A stretch of 64,000 nt of DNA, from the NCBI GenBank assembly GCA_041662785.1, contig JBAZRW010000006.1, positions 1 to 64,000 on the forward strand. Direction: 5' to 3'. A model generated the notes under the pieces. The model ran no database searches. It was not told the origin of the DNA and saw only the letters and a program-made list of their open reading frames with translations. The position numbers and the translations under genes were made by a program. This DNA is from Bdellovibrionales bacterium. GTDB lineage: Bacteria; Pseudomonadota; Alphaproteobacteria; UBA9219. This document shows, piece after piece, positions 19,019 to 27,501 of this stretch (positions are counted from its first letter, which is position 1; each line of letters starts with the position of its first letter).

Positions 19019-19059
19019 CTTTCTTGTGTCGCTTGGCGACATCTTTTTTATCCTTATTA

Positions 19060-19076
19060 ATGCTCAAAAGGAGCAT
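19060..19076. promoter_or_regulatory. Palindromic operator overlapping the nadA ribosome binding site
   Basis: ATGCTC-AAAAG-GAGCAT is a perfect inverted repeat with six-base arms. Its right arm includes part of the AAGGAG ribosome binding site of nadA. The half site is repeated at 18999-19004 inside the promoter. A third hairpin, TGTCGC-TTG-GCGACA, lies between them at 19027-19041. The divergent NadQ-type regulator is the obvious candidate ligand; this is inference. Confidence 0.6.
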
Positions 19077-19081
19077 AAAGC

Positions 19082-20053
19082 ATGACGGACGACGATCTGG
19101 TGGCTCTTTACAAACGCCTTGATAAAGTGGTGGCGCAGGACGCATGGGGAGGTATGGCCGAGGATATTATGGCCATCCGCGCTCTGAAGAAGGAAAAAAA
19201 CGCCGTCATTCTGGCGCACAATTATATGACGCCAGAGGTGTATTTCGGCGTGGCCGACGTGACGGGCGACTCGCTCGCTCTGGCGCGGGAGGCCGCCAAG
19301 ATGCAGGCTGACGTGATCGTCTGTGCGGGCGTCCATTTTATGGCTGAGACGGCCAAGCTTATGAACCCATCCCGCATTGTTCTCTCGCCGGATTTGCAGG
19401 CGGGTTGCTCGTTGGCCGATTCCATCACGCCCGAAGATGTTCGCACTTTAAGAGAAAAGTATCCTGATCTCCCCATTATCACCTATGTCAACACGTCGGC
19501 TGCGGTGAAAGCCGAGTGCCACATTTGCTGCACGTCGGGCAACGCGAAAAAGGTCGTGGAGTCGCTGGGCGTTCCCGAAGTCATCATGGTTCCCGATGAA
19601 TACCTAGCGCAAAACGTCGCGCGGCAAACATCTGTGAAGATTATTCCGTGGCATGGGCATTGCGAAGTGCATGAGCAATACGCGCCGCAAGAAGTTGCCG
19701 CGATCCGGCGCGAAAATCCCGATATCACGATTATCGCCCATCCAGAATGCCCACCGGACGTTGTGGCGCAGGCTGATTTTTCTGGCTCAACCGTGAATAT
19801 GACCGATTGGGTCGCTGCGCATCATCCGCGCCAAGTTATGCTGCTGACCGAACGCTCGATGAGCGATAACGCGGCCGTGGATCATCCTGACATCGATTTT
19901 GTGCGTCCGCGCTTGCCGTGTCCTTATATGAAGCTGATCACGCTGGCGGCCATTCGCCGCTCGCTGGAGACGATGACCTATCCCATCGAGATTGAGGAGG
20001 ATGTTGCCGCTCCTGCCCGCCGCGCGGTTGAGCGCATGGTCGCGGTGAAATAG
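19082..20053 (+). CDS. nadA: Quinolinate synthase A
   Basis: NadA condenses iminoaspartate with dihydroxyacetone phosphate to quinolinate, using a [4Fe-4S] cluster. The 323-residue length fits the family. Cysteines sit in the expected places: VICAGVHFMAETAK, AECHICCTSGNA and AHPECPPDVV. AHNYMTPEVY near residue 44 and GDSLALAREAA complete the pattern. It is first in nadA-nadB-nadC. The ATG at 19082 has AAGGAG at 19067-19072. Confidence 0.96.
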   Translation: MTDDDLVALYKRLDKVVAQDAWGGMAEDIMAIRALKKEKNAVILAHNYMTPEVYFGVADVTGDSLALAREAAKMQADVIVCAGVHFMAETAKLMNPSRIVLSPDLQAGCSLADSITPEDVRTLREKYPDLPIITYVNTSAAVKAECHICCTSGNAKKVVESLGVPEVIMVPDEYLAQNVARQTSVKIIPWHGHCEVHEQYAPQEVAAIRRENPDITIIAHPECPPDVVAQADFSGSTVNMTDWVAAHHPRQVMLLTERSMSDNAAVDHPDIDFVRPRLPCPYMKLITLAAIRRSLETMTYPIEIEEDVAAPARRAVERMVAVK

Positions 20054-21574
20054 GTGACAACCAAACCCATCATCATCGGCGCGGGGCTGGCTGGCCTAAC
20101 GGTTGCCTTGTCGCTCGCGCCGCGCCCCTGCATCGTCTTGGGTCGCAAGGTCGCCGCAGGCTGGACCAGCAGTGAGCTGGCGCAAGGCGGCATTGCGGCG
20201 GCGGTGGGTGAGGGCGATGCGCCCGCTTTTCATGAACGTGACACGATGGCGGCGGGCGCAGGGTCTTGCGATTCCGCCGTGGTGCGGATGATCACGCAGG
20301 CCGCGCCTTCTGTGATCGAACGCTTGCAAGAATGGGGCGTGGCGTTTGACCGCGATGTGGCTGGCGACCTTGATACGGGGTTAGAGGGGGCGCACTCGCA
20401 TCGCCGTATTGTTCATGCGCAGGGCGATTCCACGGGCGCGGCGATTATGCGGGCTTTGGTGGAGCGCGTGAGGGCCACGCCCTCTATCACCTTGATCGAA
20501 GACGTTGAGGTAACGGGGATTCTCACCAATCAACCTTCTTCCGTCACTCCCGCGCAAGCGGGAGTCCCGTTTGGTTTTAATAGAAAACGGGATCCCCGTT
20601 TTCACGGGGATGACGAGCTGTGTGTATGTAAGACCATCGCTGGCGTGACCTATCATCAGCGCGGATCACGTGACAATCAACAGCTGCTGACGGACAGCGT
20701 GGTGCTGGCGACGGGCAGCGCTTGCGCCCTGTGGAAGAATGCGACGGTTCCCTTGGGCTCATGGGGCCATGGGCTTTTGCTGGCGGCGGATGCTGGCGCG
20801 GCGCTTCGTGATTTAGAGTTTGTACAGTTTCATCCTACGGGGCTTGATGCGGGCTGCGATCCTATGCCGCTGATTAGTGAGGCGGTGCGCGGCGAGGGCG
20901 CATTTCTTGTAAATGATCGTGGCGAGCGCTTTGTGGAGGAGCTTGCGCCACGTGACGTGGTGGCGCTTTCTATCGCCTCGCAGATTGAATCGGGACGGCG
21001 TGTTTTTCTTGATGCGCGGCATCTCACGGATTTCGCCGCGCATTTTCCCACGGTGTTCGGGATTTGCCGCAAGGCGGGACTTGATCCTGCGCGCCATTTG
21101 ATCCCCGTTCGCCCCGTCGCCCATTACCATATGGGTGGGATCGCGACCGATGCGCAGGGTCAGACAAACGTGCAAGGCCTTTGGGCGTGCGGCGAGTGCG
21201 CCGCGACGGGCCTTCATGGCGCAAACCGTCTAGCCAGCAACTCGCTGTTGGAGGCCACCGCGATGGGGCAGCGGGTGGCAGAGAGTATTTCCCATTCTGT
21301 CATCCCGCCGAAGGGGGATAGAGTGGCGGAGAGGACGGATAAAGGGCGCGATACGCCCGATACCATCGCACAGGTGCGCGAGATTATGACGCGCCATGTC
21401 GGCGTGATGCGCGATGCGGTGGGGTTGCAAAAGGCCATAGATGAATTGTCGAGGCTTGCTGAACAATCGCCGCGTGCGAGGGTGGGGCTTATGATCGCCC
21501 GTGCCGCACTAGCGCGGGAAGGTAGCCTTGGCGCTCATTGCCGCACGGATGAGAGAAGGAAAAAACATGGTTGA
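20054..21574 (+). CDS. nadB: L-aspartate oxidase carrying an in-frame palindromic repeat insertion
   Basis: NadB oxidises aspartate to iminoaspartate for NadA. FAD binding is shown by IIIGAGLAGLTVALSL near the start; the active-site region has EGAHSHRRIVHAQGD, and HYHMGGIATD and NRLASNSLLEATAMG follow. The start is a GTG directly after the nadA stop codon. Residues of roughly 160-190 (SSVTPAQAGVPFGFNRKR and following) are foreign to the family. They are encoded by a CGTCAT-type palindromic element at 20541-20615 that keeps the frame open, so the protein is about 25-30 residues longer there. The insertion lies between the substrate loop and the next FAD-domain strand and may be tolerated as a surface loop. 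Confidence 0.93.
   Translation: MTTKPIIIGAGLAGLTVALSLAPRPCIVLGRKVAAGWTSSELAQGGIAAAVGEGDAPAFHERDTMAAGAGSCDSAVVRMITQAAPSVIERLQEWGVAFDRDVAGDLDTGLEGAHSHRRIVHAQGDSTGAAIMRALVERVRATPSITLIEDVEVTGILTNQPSSVTPAQAGVPFGFNRKRDPRFHGDDELCVCKTIAGVTYHQRGSRDNQQLLTDSVVLATGSACALWKNATVPLGSWGHGLLLAADAGAALRDLEFVQFHPTGLDAGCDPMPLISEAVRGEGAFLVNDRGERFVEELAPRDVVALSIASQIESGRRVFLDARHLTDFAAHFPTVFGICRKAGLDPARHLIPVRPVAHYHMGGIATDAQGQTNVQGLWACGECAATGLHGANRLASNSLLEATAMGQRVAESISHSVIPPKGDRVAERTDKGRDTPDTIAQVREIMTRHVGVMRDAVGLQKAIDELSRLAEQSPRARVGLMIARAALAREGSLGAHCRTDERRKKHG
20541..20615. repeat. CGTCAT-type palindromic element inside nadB
   Basis: The 75-bp element has two hairpins, CCCGCGCAAGCGGG and CCCCGTTTTCACGGGG. Its outer ends (CCGTCACTCC and GGGGATGACG) are also roughly complementary, so the whole forms one large imperfect palindrome. 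Intergenic copies at 42038-42114 and 60353-60428 share this layout. It adds a whole number of codons to nadB without a stop, like the Rickettsia palindromic elements. Confidence 0.85.
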
Positions 21575-22415
21575 GTCATTATCCGACATGATGTTGAACG
21601 ACATCGTCAGCGCGGCCCTGCGTGAGGATTTGGGGCGCGGTGGCGATATAACATCGCAAGCGCTTATCCCTCCTGATCAGCATTGGAAGGCGGCGCTTGT
21701 TGCTCGCTCTGATGGCGTTTTGGCGGGGTTGGCGCTGGCGCGGTTGGCGTTTGCGCGAATGGATTCTCTGGTGTTGTTTGAGCCGCACAAGACTGACGGT
21801 GATCTTATCCAACGTGGCGATGTGCTGGCCGAAGTGTCGGGCAACGCCCGCGCCCTCTTGGCGGCGGAGAGGACGGCGCTTAACTTCCTGTGTCACCTGA
21901 GTGGCATCGCGACGCAAACGCGTGCCTATGTGGCGGCGGCTGCGCCGCACAAGGCCAAAATCTGTTGCACGCGCAAGACAACGCCGACCTTGCGTTTTTT
22001 GGAGAAATACGCGGTTCGGGCGGGCGGCGGGGCGAACCATCGCTTTGGTCTTGATGACGCGGTGTTGATCAAGGACAACCATATTGCCGTGGCGGGCGAT
22101 GTGCGCAGCGCGGTGATCAAGGCCCGCGCCGCTGTTGGGCATATGGTCAAGATCGAGGCCGAGGTCGACACGCTGGATCAACTCCGCACGCTTTTGGATG
22201 CGCCCGTCGATGTTGTGATGCTGGACAACATGACCCCCGCACAAATGAAGGAAGCCGTTTTGTTGGTGGACGGACGCTTTACGCTAGAGGCGTCGGGCGG
22301 CGTGTCGCTGGAAACGGTTGCTGCGATTGCGGCCACGGGCGTTGATGTGATTTCCGTTGGCGCCCTCACGCACAGCGCCCCTATCCTTGATATCGCTTTG
22401 GATACTGCGGATTAA
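21567..22415 (+). CDS. nadC: Nicotinate-nucleotide pyrophosphorylase (carboxylating)
   Basis: NadC converts quinolinate and PRPP to nicotinate mononucleotide. The 282-residue protein has ERTALNFLCHLSGIAT, CTRKTTPTLRFLEKYAV and GGGANHRFGLDDAVLIKDNH. Later come EAEVDTLDQL and VMLDNMTPAQMK, and the end is EASGGVSLETVAAIAATGVD, all family hallmarks. The ATG at 21567 overlaps the nadB stop by eight bases and follows AGAAGG. Its stop overlaps the converging glycosyltransferase gene by four bases. Confidence 0.97.
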   Translation: MVESLSDMMLNDIVSAALREDLGRGGDITSQALIPPDQHWKAALVARSDGVLAGLALARLAFARMDSLVLFEPHKTDGDLIQRGDVLAEVSGNARALLAAERTALNFLCHLSGIATQTRAYVAAAAPHKAKICCTRKTTPTLRFLEKYAVRAGGGANHRFGLDDAVLIKDNHIAVAGDVRSAVIKARAAVGHMVKIEAEVDTLDQLRTLLDAPVDVVMLDNMTPAQMKEAVLLVDGRFTLEASGGVSLETVAAIAATGVDVISVGALTHSAPILDIALDTAD

Positions 22416-23371
22416 ACGTCCTTTGTGGCATCGCCGCGTCGCGTGACGCTTTCCACAATAAAGGGGGGGCGGCGCTTGGATTCGATATAAAGGCGGCCCA
22501 GATATTCGCCCAGCACACCAAGGCATAGCAGTTGCACGCTGCCCATCACCAGCACGACGACCATCAAACTCGTCCAGCCTTGCACCGTTTCTCCCGCCAG
22601 CCACGCCCTCATGACATAGGCCAAAAGCGCAAGGCCAAGGACGCCCATGAGCGCGCCGCCATAGGACGCAAGGCGCAGTGGCACGATGGAAAAGCTTGTC
22701 ACGGCATCTAGCGCAAAACGGATCATCTTGCGAAGGGGGTATTGGGTAACGCCCGCCGCGCGGGGCTGCCGCTCATAGGGGAAGGCTACTTGCGTCAGAC
22801 CGATCCAGCCGATCATGCCGCGCAGGAAGCGCGATTGCTCTGGCATTTTGTTCAAAATGTCGATGGTGCGGCGGCTGATAAGGCGGAAGTCGCCCGTGTC
22901 TTTGGGAATGGTGGTATCGGCTAACCGCCCCAGCAAACGGTAAAACAGCGCGGCGCTTGCTCGTTTGAACCAGCTTTCGCCTGCGCGTGCGGTGCGCTGA
23001 CCGTACACGACATCGGCTTTCGTATCATCCATGATTTTCATCATGGCGGCCAAATGTTCGGGCGGGTCTTGCAGATCGGCGTCAAGGATCAACGCGCGTT
23101 CTCCGGCACATAGCGACAGCCCCGCCGTTAGCGCCATTTGATGCCCGTAGTTGCGCGAGAGGTTGACGACGGCGATTTGTGGCGTTCCCGCGCCAAGACC
23201 GCGCATAACGGCCAGCGTCTCATCGGTGGAGCCGTCGTTGACGAGCAGGATTTCGAACGTGTCGCCTACGCTTGCGTGGCAGGCTGCTGTGATGCGCTGA
23301 CACGTTTCCGCCAGTCCTTGCGCCTCGTTATAGCAAGGCACGATAACGGAAAGGGCGGGAGAAAACGCCAT
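22412..23371 (-). CDS. GT2 polyprenyl-phosphate glycosyltransferase, GtrB/ArnC-like
   Basis: The 319-residue protein has a GT2 catalytic domain: SVIVPCYNEAQGL, LLVNDGSTDET, LILDADLQDPPE and KDTGDFRLISRR. Two C-terminal membrane helices (about 235-255 and 268-290) follow. This layout is that of enzymes that load a sugar onto undecaprenyl or dolichyl phosphate at the cytoplasmic membrane face. It is the last gene of a tight minus-strand operon with another GT2, a polytopic GT-C-like protein and a lipoprotein. The linked sugar would be the donor for a periplasmic transferase. The sugar is unknown. Confidence 0.85.
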   Translation of the reverse strand: MAFSPALSVIVPCYNEAQGLAETCQRITAACHASVGDTFEILLVNDGSTDETLAVMRGLGAGTPQIAVVNLSRNYGHQMALTAGLSLCAGERALILDADLQDPPEHLAAMMKIMDDTKADVVYGQRTARAGESWFKRASAALFYRLLGRLADTTIPKDTGDFRLISRRTIDILNKMPEQSRFLRGMIGWIGLTQVAFPYERQPRAAGVTQYPLRKMIRFALDAVTSFSIVPLRLASYGGALMGVLGLALLAYVMRAWLAGETVQGWTSLMVVVLVMGSVQLLCLGVLGEYLGRLYIESKRRPPFIVESVTRRGDATKDV

Positions 23372-23376
23372 CCGTG

Positions 23377-24306
23377 TTACCGCTGCGTGAGGGGGACGTT
23401 CAGATAGCGCATGCGCTTCATCTCATTGCGGCCCCGCGTGACGGTGTCAAGGATAAGACCGCAGGCGAAGCTAAGAAACGCCATGATCATCAGGCTGGTC
23501 GATAAAACAGCCGTTGGAAAGCGCGGAACCAAGCCTGTCTGTAAATACTCGGCCAAAATGGGCAGCATCAGCGCGACGGAGATAAAGGCAAGCGCCCCCG
23601 CGATCAGCGAGAAGAATGGCATTGGCTTTTCCTCTTTGATCAGCACAAGGATCATCCACAAAATGCGGAAGCCATCCTTAAACGTGCTGAGCTTGCTAAC
23701 AGAACCGACGGGGCGATCTTTATAGGGAGTTTCCACCTCATCGGTCGGCATCCGCAGGTGAAGCGCGTGAACGGTAAGTTCGGTTTCCGTTTCAAACCCA
23801 ACGGCCAAGGCGGGGAAGCTTTTGACATAGCGGCGTGAGAACACGCGATAGCCCGATAGCATATCCTTAAACCGATTGCCGAAAATCAGCGACACCATGG
23901 AGGTCAGCATCCAGTTACCAAAGCGATGACCAGCGCGATAGGCCTCTTGAATTTCGGTCACGCGCGCGCCGTTGACCATGTCCAGCTGGTTGTCCAAAAG
24001 CTTTTTGATCATGGCGGGGGCCGAAGCCGCGTCATAGGTCGCATCTCCATCGACAAGGACATAAATATCCGCTTCGATATCTGCGAACATGCGGCGCACG
24101 ACATTGCCTTTGCCTTGTAACGGTTCGCTACGCACAATCGCGCCGCTGGCTCTCGCGACCTCGGTGGTTTTGTCTTTGGAATTGTTGTCGTACACAAAGA
24201 TTTGCGCATCGGGCAAAGCGCGGCGGAAGTCGCCTACAACCTGTGCGATGGCGGTTTCCTCGTTATAGCAGGGGATCAAGACGGCGGTTCTAAGGGCTTC
24301 GCTCAT
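23377..24306 (-). CDS. GT2 family membrane-associated glycosyltransferase
   Basis: The 309-residue protein has AVLIPCYNEETAI, IFVYDNNSKDKT, GKGNVVRRMFADIEAD, VLVDGDATYD and SGYRVFSRR. Two C-terminal hydrophobic spans (about 228-255 and 270-292) follow. It resembles dolichol-phosphate mannose synthase-like enzymes common in bacteria. The start at 24306 is chosen because its ATG overlaps the upstream gene's stop in an ATGA. It is five bases upstream of the second GT2 gene. The two enzymes are diverged, not recent duplicates. Confidence 0.85.
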   Translation of the reverse strand: MSEALRTAVLIPCYNEETAIAQVVGDFRRALPDAQIFVYDNNSKDKTTEVARASGAIVRSEPLQGKGNVVRRMFADIEADIYVLVDGDATYDAASAPAMIKKLLDNQLDMVNGARVTEIQEAYRAGHRFGNWMLTSMVSLIFGNRFKDMLSGYRVFSRRYVKSFPALAVGFETETELTVHALHLRMPTDEVETPYKDRPVGSVSKLSTFKDGFRILWMILVLIKEEKPMPFFSLIAGALAFISVALMLPILAEYLQTGLVPRFPTAVLSTSLMIMAFLSFACGLILDTVTRGRNEMKRMRYLNVPLTQR

Positions 24307-25955
24307 GGTTTTTGTACCGGAAAGTTGGTTGTTCGCTCGACATCGCACAGCACGAGTTTCGAGTCAAAGAGAGGATCGTCAACAGCTTGGCATTTTTGTG
24401 GCAAAAAGGTGAGCCCAAAGTGGCCAAGCGCAGGGGCGGCATGGAAAAACTGATAACTAGGAATCAACAGCTTGAAAACGCCCTTATGGGCTGCGATCCG
24501 CTCGGCCATCATGGCATTAATACCTTTACCCTGTTCGGGGCTGGAAAAATTGCTTTGTATGCGCACAAAGGCACTTTCCGGCGGGAAGGACGGAACAATA
24601 TGGGAATAAGGCTCAAAGCCCGCCATCAGGATCATGGTTTGGGACGGGTTTTCGATGGGCGGAACGGTGGCCGAGATTGCCTTGTCCAGCCATGGCTTCT
24701 TGCGACCCCAATCGCCCGCCTGAATGGTGACGGCGATGGCAAGCAGGATATAGAAGGTTAGCAGGGTACGCGGCGCGGGCCGAAGCGGCAGCATGCCCAT
24801 GGCCACGACAATCAAAAGCGGCGCGATCATCTCAAGCGGGATTAGATAGCGGTAGATCGCAAACATAAAAAGCCACAGCGTATAGGACAGGATGGCCAGC
24901 CACAAAAGGTAGCGCGTGGCATAAAACGACACGAGGCGATCCGGCGCGTGTTTGTTGCGGCCATAGGCAAGGCGGATCAGGGCGCAGAGCGGCAAAAGGA
25001 CATAGAGGGCTGGCAGACGCAAATCCCTCCACGGAATCTCACCCACCCGCCACGGCGTGATAGTGAAGATAAAGGGAAAGAGCAGGCGGTCGCTCCACGT
25101 TGTCGGGAGGAACTGCATGTCCCGACCACTATCAAGAGGTGCAAGGGGCGATTTGAAAATATCGTTGAAATAGGGGAAAAGGGGGCTTTGGTAATGCTCT
25201 TGCAGATACCACGCCCACGGCCCCAAGGCGATGGCAAGGCCAGCCAGCACGCCAAGGCCAAAGCCAAAGGCGATACACAGGCGGCGCGTCCATGCGCCTG
25301 TAACAAACAGCATCGCGCCGCATAGCCCAACGGTAAAGATCACGAAGGGGAGCTTAAAGCCCATCATCACGCCCGCTGGAAGGCCTGCGATAAACGCGAA
25401 GAAAAGGGCGATGCGCCATGGCGCATAGATCAGGCGCGGGTAAAAGCGAATGACCATCAACGCCGAAGCGAACAGGCCAAGGCTGGTGATGTTGTCGTAA
25501 AAGGTTGTGCCGATTTGCGCGATACCGCCGCCGCCCAGCATTCCCAGCATGGCCAGCGCAAAGCACACCAGAACCTTTTGCCGCGCGTTGGGGATGATCA
25601 GCGTCGCGTGGCATAGCATAAAGAGCAGGATGACGTTAAGGCCTTGAACACTGCCAAGTATAAAGCCCGCAACCTTGGCGCTGACATGGCTTGCCAAAAG
25701 GAAAAAGGGAACGTCCAGCGCGGGATTATAGAAAAAGGGCGTTTGCGAGGGCAAAAGGTCAAACCCCAGTCGCCCGTTCACAAGGGCATAGGCATTATAC
25801 CAGTGATAGTTGCGTAGATCCCAGTTGGTGTCCTGCCCCAGATAAAGCGCCAAAGCGCCAATCAAAAGCGGCGCAAGAGCCAATAGGAAAAAGGCCAGCC
25901 CTCGCGCCTTGCTGCTGCGCAGGGGAAGGGTGGGGAGGGAGTCTTGCCTTTTCAT
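24303..25955 (-). CDS. Polytopic membrane protein, GT-C glycosyltransferase-like
   Basis: The 550-residue protein has about ten to twelve hydrophobic spans. The first luminal loop carries a DTNWDLRNYHWYNAYALVNG segment, with acidic residues placed as in GT-C fold transferases that use polyprenyl-linked sugars. A soluble domain of about 130 residues ends the protein. The family name is not certain. Its position between a lipoprotein gene and two polyprenyl-sugar synthase genes, with four-base overlaps at both ends, supports a role as the periplasmic transferase of the pathway. Confidence 0.65.
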   Translation of the reverse strand: MKRQDSLPTLPLRSSKARGLAFFLLALAPLLIGALALYLGQDTNWDLRNYHWYNAYALVNGRLGFDLLPSQTPFFYNPALDVPFFLLASHVSAKVAGFILGSVQGLNVILLFMLCHATLIIPNARQKVLVCFALAMLGMLGGGGIAQIGTTFYDNITSLGLFASALMVIRFYPRLIYAPWRIALFFAFIAGLPAGVMMGFKLPFVIFTVGLCGAMLFVTGAWTRRLCIAFGFGLGVLAGLAIALGPWAWYLQEHYQSPLFPYFNDIFKSPLAPLDSGRDMQFLPTTWSDRLLFPFIFTITPWRVGEIPWRDLRLPALYVLLPLCALIRLAYGRNKHAPDRLVSFYATRYLLWLAILSYTLWLFMFAIYRYLIPLEMIAPLLIVVAMGMLPLRPAPRTLLTFYILLAIAVTIQAGDWGRKKPWLDKAISATVPPIENPSQTMILMAGFEPYSHIVPSFPPESAFVRIQSNFSSPEQGKGINAMMAERIAAHKGVFKLLIPSYQFFHAAPALGHFGLTFLPQKCQAVDDPLFDSKLVLCDVERTTNFPVQKP

Positions 25956-26596
25956 TCACGAAAGTGCGGTAGTGCTGAATCGCGGGTGGGTGACGCTGCG
26001 CTTGCGGCGGCATCGTTCAGGATAAAGCGAGACATATGTTCCTTAATGCCGCGCTCCAGCTCCTTGTTAAGATCAGCCATAAGGTTGGTCAAAAGCTTTC
26101 TATAGGCCTCATACTTTTCGGTTTCTGTCGGCTCTTCGGGAAGGCTCACGCTATAGATGGCGTGCGCAGAGGCCATGCCGATGCTGGCATCGGCGGGCGA
26201 TTGAGCTTCAAGGGAAACTTCAACGCGGCCAATATATTTTGCGGCTTGCTGGCGCGTGAACAGGCTTTCGAAATCCGATGAGGTGTTCAGCGATTGCTCG
26301 GTGACGCTGGCGTCTTTGATGATCAGCGTGGCGTGGCCCAGCGTTCCGGCAGCTTGCAGGCGGTCGGCGGCCATGCGGTTCACCGCGTCCTTCAACGTCG
26401 GCTGAAACAGATGCCCGACATAGGGCGGCCATTGGGGTGTGTTTTGTGAACGGTCAATGATCCGGATATCCTGTGCATCCAGCATAATTTTTCCAAGCTG
26501 GGCATAATCCAGACGGATGGGGTCGGGGCGCGGCGGGGGCGTCGAACAAGCGGCAAGGAAAGCAAGAATAGACAAAAGAAGGACGCGGTTTTTCAT
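25952..26596 (-). CDS. Putative lipoprotein, first gene of the glycosyltransferase operon
   Basis: The 214-residue product begins with a lipoprotein signal peptide ending in the lipobox LAAC (Cys near 17), followed by STPPPRPDP. The mature part is mixed alpha/beta, with DFESLFTRQQAAKYIGRVEV and a polar helical segment (NLMADLNKELERGIKEHM). No enzymatic motif is seen. It overlaps the next gene by ATGA, so translation is probably coupled. Confidence 0.7.
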   Translation of the reverse strand: MKNRVLLLSILAFLAACSTPPPRPDPIRLDYAQLGKIMLDAQDIRIIDRSQNTPQWPPYVGHLFQPTLKDAVNRMAADRLQAAGTLGHATLIIKDASVTEQSLNTSSDFESLFTRQQAAKYIGRVEVSLEAQSPADASIGMASAHAIYSVSLPEEPTETEKYEAYRKLLTNLMADLNKELERGIKEHMSRFILNDAAASAASPTRDSALPHFRE

Positions 26597-26640
26597 GGTG
26601 ATAACCCTATTCGTTAAGCTTCCATTGTAAGTTGGTTAAG

Positions 26641-26660
26641 GGCGGCTGTAAAGCCGCGCC
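26641..26660 (-). terminator. Possible weak terminator or attenuating hairpin
   Basis: GCGGCT-GTAA-AGCCGC (26642-26657) forms a six-base stem with a four-base loop, downstream of the kinase-like gene on the minus strand. No T-run follows, so intrinsic termination is doubtful. Confidence 0.3.
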
Positions 26661-26672
26661 TTTGGGGGGAAG

Positions 26673-27443
26673 TCATGAATAAAAACAAGAGGGTGTTTGC
26701 TTGGCCTTGGCCATAAAGCGGTCAAAGACGGCTTGATGACGATCCAGAATATCCGGCGTGAGAGAGGGGTTGTTGTGCATCTTGGCAAAAAGGTACGTTT
26801 TTTCGCCCTGCAGCTTGCCTAGGCCAAAACGCTCGCCCGTTAGCGCGCAAAAGGTTTTTGCTATCGAATGAGCCAGAATATCGTTGGTAAGGATGGGGCA
26901 GGAGAGCAGCTGTTCAAGGGGCGCATGCCGCAAGGCTGCAAAGTCAAGAATGCCAATTTTGCCATCTGGCTCTTGCGTCACATTGCCAAAATGAAAATCG
27001 GTATGGATCATCCCTTGTCGAAAAGTCATGGCCGAGAAAGAGCCAAACGCTATCCCGATCTTTTCAGCCTGACGATGGGTGAGCTCTTCCCCCGCTGTAG
27101 AAACGGCAAATGGTTTTGCCATACGGTTCATCATCAAAAACTCAGGTGATGCCCCAAAGGCAAGGGCGCGAGGCGTAGAAAAAACGTCATCCTTGCCTGC
27201 GCTAAATTGGTTCAGCAAGGCGGCTTCTTTATCGCATGAAACCATCAGGTGGTATTTAGGAAATTTGATAATCAGAGAGGGCTGTTTCTGGGGCGATAAA
27301 ACAAAGCTGTTTTGTGTGTTGTGAAGAACGGCAAAGGCCCCGTGGGGATCAACCGACGGAAGGCCCAAAAAGGTTGAATCCTTCATAAACGGAGCAAAAA
27401 AGGGGGCGTCTTTTAACTGGATAAAGTCGGTCATTCTGGCCAT
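26673..27443 (-). CDS. Protein-kinase-fold phosphotransferase, uncharacterised
   Basis: The 256-residue protein carries a kinase-like catalytic core. It has GMIHTDFHFGN with H147, D149 and N154, followed by ILDF with D167 as the metal-binding aspartate. A lysine in SLIIKFPKY and a glutamate in KEAALLNQF may complete the ATP site. This matches aminoglycoside-phosphotransferase, LPS-kinase or Bud32-like folds; which one is unclear. No membrane span is present. It stands alone between the lipoprotein operon and ogt on the same strand. Confidence 0.6.
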   Translation of the reverse strand: MARMTDFIQLKDAPFFAPFMKDSTFLGLPSVDPHGAFAVLHNTQNSFVLSPQKQPSLIIKFPKYHLMVSCDKEAALLNQFSAGKDDVFSTPRALAFGASPEFLMMNRMAKPFAVSTAGEELTHRQAEKIGIAFGSFSAMTFRQGMIHTDFHFGNVTQEPDGKIGILDFAALRHAPLEQLLSCPILTNDILAHSIAKTFCALTGERFGLGKLQGEKTYLFAKMHNNPSLTPDILDRHQAVFDRFMAKAKQTPSCFYS

Positions 27444-27501
27444 AAAATAACGGATTGTAACGACAAGGTTATTTTACACATCAAGGGGATATGAAGCAAG
27501 A

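Noticed and set aside
21579..22244. Long antisense frame in nadC
   Set aside because: It is a shadow of the well-supported nadC reading frame; similar shadows inside other GC-rich genes were also ignored.
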